Shown in pieces: positions 62,180 through 64,000 of a stretch of DNA of 64,000 nucleotides. Both the position numbers and the translations under genes were made by a program. The notes beneath the pieces are model-generated. The model was given only the letters and a program-made list of their open reading frames with translations. It was not told where the DNA came from and made no database searches. The stretch's first letter is position 1, and each line of letters begins with the position of its first letter. Origin of the DNA: Chryseobacterium phosphatilyticum. GTDB taxonomy: Bacteria; Bacteroidota; Bacteroidia; Flavobacteriales; Weeksellaceae. The DNA lies in contig NZ_PPED02000003.1 of the NCBI RefSeq assembly GCF_002899825.2, forward strand, positions 762,263 through 826,262. The letters run 5' to 3'.

Positions 62180-62800
62180 ATGAAACACCTGGAAAATGGA
62201 AAACCAATGAATGTCGCTTTTTTAGTATATAATCAGGTAGAAGTCCTTGACCTGAACGGTCCCCTTGATGTCTTTGTAAAGGCAAATGTACTGTATCCGG
62301 GTAGTTATAACTGCTACACCGTAGGAATAACCCTGGATCCTGTCTGCACAGAAGCCAATACTATGGCGATCGTTCCTACTTATGACATAGAATCATCTCC
62401 AAGACCGGATATGATTGTTATTCCGGGTGCCAACCCTGACCAGGTGATGCACTATCTGCACGACGATGATTTTCAGAATACTGTATTAAAGTGGGTGAAA
62501 GACCATGCTAACAATGGAACGGTTATTTTCACGGTATGCACAGGGAGCATGCTGCTTTCGGAAACAGGAATTCTTGACAATTACGATATTACAACTCACA
62601 GCATGCTATTAGATGCTCTTGAGAAGAATAATCCTAAAAGTAAGATTCAAAGGGAGGTAAGGTATGTTGATCAGGAAAAATTGATTACTACAGCGGGAAT
62701 TACTGCCGGAATAGATGCTGCGCTTTATTTAATTGGCAAGTATCAGGGGCAGCAAGCAGTAGATAGAATCGTGGAGCTTTTTGAGTATCAGCAGAAGTAG
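62180..62800 (+). CDS. DJ-1/PfpI family protein
   Basis: A 206-residue protein of the DJ-1/PfpI superfamily: VAFLVYNQVEVLDLNGPLDVF at the start, DMIVIPGANPDQ, and the nucleophile elbow FTVCTGSMLLSETGIL with the conserved cysteine. Members act as isocyanide hydratases, deglycases or chaperones. The frame starts at an ATG at 62120 inside a dyad; the ATG at 62180 gives the normal family start. It follows the GlxA-like regulator that shares the same fold. Confidence 0.9.
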   Translation: MKHLENGKPMNVAFLVYNQVEVLDLNGPLDVFVKANVLYPGSYNCYTVGITLDPVCTEANTMAIVPTYDIESSPRPDMIVIPGANPDQVMHYLHDDDFQNTVLKWVKDHANNGTVIFTVCTGSMLLSETGILDNYDITTHSMLLDALEKNNPKSKIQREVRYVDQEKLITTAGITAGIDAALYLIGKYQGQQAVDRIVELFEYQQK

Positions 62801-62840
62801 AAGAGTATAAAGATGAAGATTTGCTGATTTATAGAAGAGG

Positions 62841-62865
62841 TTTCGGCGGCTGAAAGCCGCCGAAA
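62841..62865. terminator. Bidirectional terminator
   Basis: A perfect 11-bp stem (TTTCGGCGGCT with AGCCGCCGAAA) and loop GAA, between the DJ-1 gene (+) and the LD-carboxypeptidase gene (-). Confidence 0.88.
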
Positions 62866-62876
62866 CTAACTTTTTA

Positions 62877-63911
62877 TCAAGCTACACCACTTTCAAGAAT
62901 AGAAAACGTTTGATCTATACAATTGATTTCGGCTAATCTACCGTAAGGCAATGTAAAAGTTGGGCAGGTATGGCCAAAATCCATGCGGGTTACAACAGGC
63001 AGATCATATAAGCCTTCTTCATCCAGAACTTTCAGAATTTCAGTTTCATATTCTTCTGTGAATAGATTGTCGTATGGTCTGCCAAAAATGATCCCTTTAG
63101 CATTTTCGAGAATTCCCATCGCTGCATAATTTCTTAACCACCATCTTACATATTCAGGTTTGGGTTTATCTTCTGAAGTTTCAAAAAACAAAATGCTGTC
63201 TTTCCAGATTTCAGAAGCAGGCCAGTAATCGGTTCCTTTAAGCATTTCCAAAACTTCCATACAACCACCAATCAATGGTCCCTGAACAATAGAATTTCCT
63301 CTGATAAATTGCCATTCTGAAGGCGGGGTTAATTTTCTTTTCACATCCTGTAAAGAAACATCAAACCAATCTAGAAACTCTGTTGTCCACCCTTCTTTAT
63401 GAGGATATACTGGTCCTACTACCGATGATGAAAATAAAGTTCTTTTAATGTCAGATACCTGATAATCATGCATAGCAGCATTTTCTGCAAAGCCCACCAA
63501 TAGGGATGTCCCATAAAAAGAGCTTAATCCGGCTTTTAAACAGATGAAATGAGTAATTGTACTGTCTGAAAATCCAAGAAATATTTTAGGGTTGTTTTTA
63601 ATGATATTAAGGTCAATATATTTTAGTATACGGATGCTGTCATCACCTCCAATATTTGAAATTATAGCTTTAACGGATGGATCGGCAAATGCTTCCATAA
63701 GATCGTTGGCTCTGGCCTCAGGGTTGTTATAAATCCATTGAGCGGATTTCAAAGCATGTCTGGTTTCTGTAACTTCCAGGTTGAAAATTTCCTTCAGTCT
63801 TTGTTTGCCTTTTAAATACCTGTGTGGCAAATCACCGGCACCGCCCCATGACATGGATATCGTAGCAACTTTATCACCCGCTGATAAACCTTTTGGAGTA
63901 ATTAATTTCAT
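62877..63911 (-). CDS. S66-family LD-carboxypeptidase
   Basis: A 344-residue protein of peptidase family S66 (LdcA/MccF). The nucleophile is in FLGFSDSTITHF (Ser115), the glutamate in SILFFETSED and the histidine near the end in RMDFGHTCPTF. LdcA removes the terminal D-Ala from murein tetrapeptides during recycling; MccF relatives cleave microcin C-like antibiotics. There is no signal peptide, so it is cytosolic. Which of the two roles applies is not decided by sequence. Confidence 0.92.
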   Translation of the reverse strand: MKLITPKGLSAGDKVATISMSWGGAGDLPHRYLKGKQRLKEIFNLEVTETRHALKSAQWIYNNPEARANDLMEAFADPSVKAIISNIGGDDSIRILKYIDLNIIKNNPKIFLGFSDSTITHFICLKAGLSSFYGTSLLVGFAENAAMHDYQVSDIKRTLFSSSVVGPVYPHKEGWTTEFLDWFDVSLQDVKRKLTPPSEWQFIRGNSIVQGPLIGGCMEVLEMLKGTDYWPASEIWKDSILFFETSEDKPKPEYVRWWLRNYAAMGILENAKGIIFGRPYDNLFTEEYETEILKVLDEEGLYDLPVVTRMDFGHTCPTFTLPYGRLAEINCIDQTFSILESGVA

Positions 63912-63941
63912 AAATATTTAAATGTTTAAAACTGGAAACAA

Positions 63942-64000
63942 TTATTTGTAATGATCTAACCATTGAAAATTAAACCTGTAGTTAGCTTTTCCGCCATTTC
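63942..64000 (-). CDS. C-terminal tail of an unidentified minus-strand gene
   Basis: On the minus strand a frame enters from the right edge and ends NGGKANYRFNFQWLDHYK followed by TAA at 63942-63944, 30 bases upstream of the LD-carboxypeptidase start and in the same direction. The short tail looks like real protein (mixed aromatic and polar residues), but no family can be named from 19 codons. Confidence 0.4.
   Translation of the reverse strand, partial: NGGKANYRFNFQWLDHYK

Overview
The window reads as a chromosomal segment of an AT-rich flavobacterium, most likely Chryseobacterium or a close relative in the Weeksellaceae. Evidence from the sequence: SusC/SusD and DUF4249/TonB receptor pairs, TPR-tailed secreted hydrolases, a quinol-type NO reductase, and many promoters with the Bacteroidota -7 box TAnnTTTG. 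The genus is an inference from family content, not from a marker gene. No tRNA, rRNA, CRISPR array, insertion sequence or prophage was seen. Coding is on both strands in short operons separated by strong hairpin terminators.

Layout. 1-1332: 3' end of a non-ribosomal peptide synthetase (adenylation tail, carrier domain, thioesterase), then a ParE-like toxin relic, a small unknown gene and a TlpA-like thioredoxin. 2610-9191 (minus): lipoprotein agmatine-deiminase-like enzyme, AraC/GyrI-like regulator, GH20 hexosaminidase, and a MoxR-like AAA ATPase with its VWA partner. 9431-9820: AraC-family gene with an internal in-frame deletion, followed by a GC-rich island. 10387-12751: histidine kinase and LuxR-type response regulator, then a candidate structured RNA. 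13326-17609: ACT protein, secreted hydrolases, and a divergent nitroreductase/HxlR pair around a nested palindrome. 17702-20867: low-GC accessory genes of unknown function, including a two-gene cassette. 21202-26903: phosphodiesterase plus SusCD uptake operon.

26978-36328: VOC protein, then an NtrY/NtrC-like two-component system divergent from a four-gene MacAB/TolC-like efflux operon. That operon has a sigma-54 promoter and two tandem palindromes that look like the response regulator's enhancer. 36483-39617 (minus): TonB receptor and DUF4249 lipoprotein. 39921-44171: TPR-tailed serine hydrolase, two SUKH-type proteins, and a Crp/Fnr regulator followed by two CRP-type palindromes and a RidA gene. 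44551-49980: secreted fibre-like protein, atypical SDR and a giant DUF2723 membrane protein.

50049-55745 (minus): a nitric-oxide stress operon: Rrf2/NsrR-like regulator, membrane protein, methyltransferase, cytochrome c, RIC di-iron repair protein, qNOR and hemerythrin. A repeated AATAAAAGA-type motif upstream of three of these genes is a candidate operator. 55924-60842: AraC regulator divergent from a TolC/EmrA/EmrB-like efflux operon. 61074-64000: GlxA-like regulator, DJ-1/PfpI protein, LD-carboxypeptidase and the tail of one more minus-strand gene.

The best-supported new readings are regulatory: the sigma-54/enhancer architecture of the efflux operon, the CRP palindromes matched to an RETLSR recognition helix, and the NO-regulon operator overlapping its own promoter. 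The internally deleted AraC gene, the ParE relic and the hairpin RNA candidate come next.
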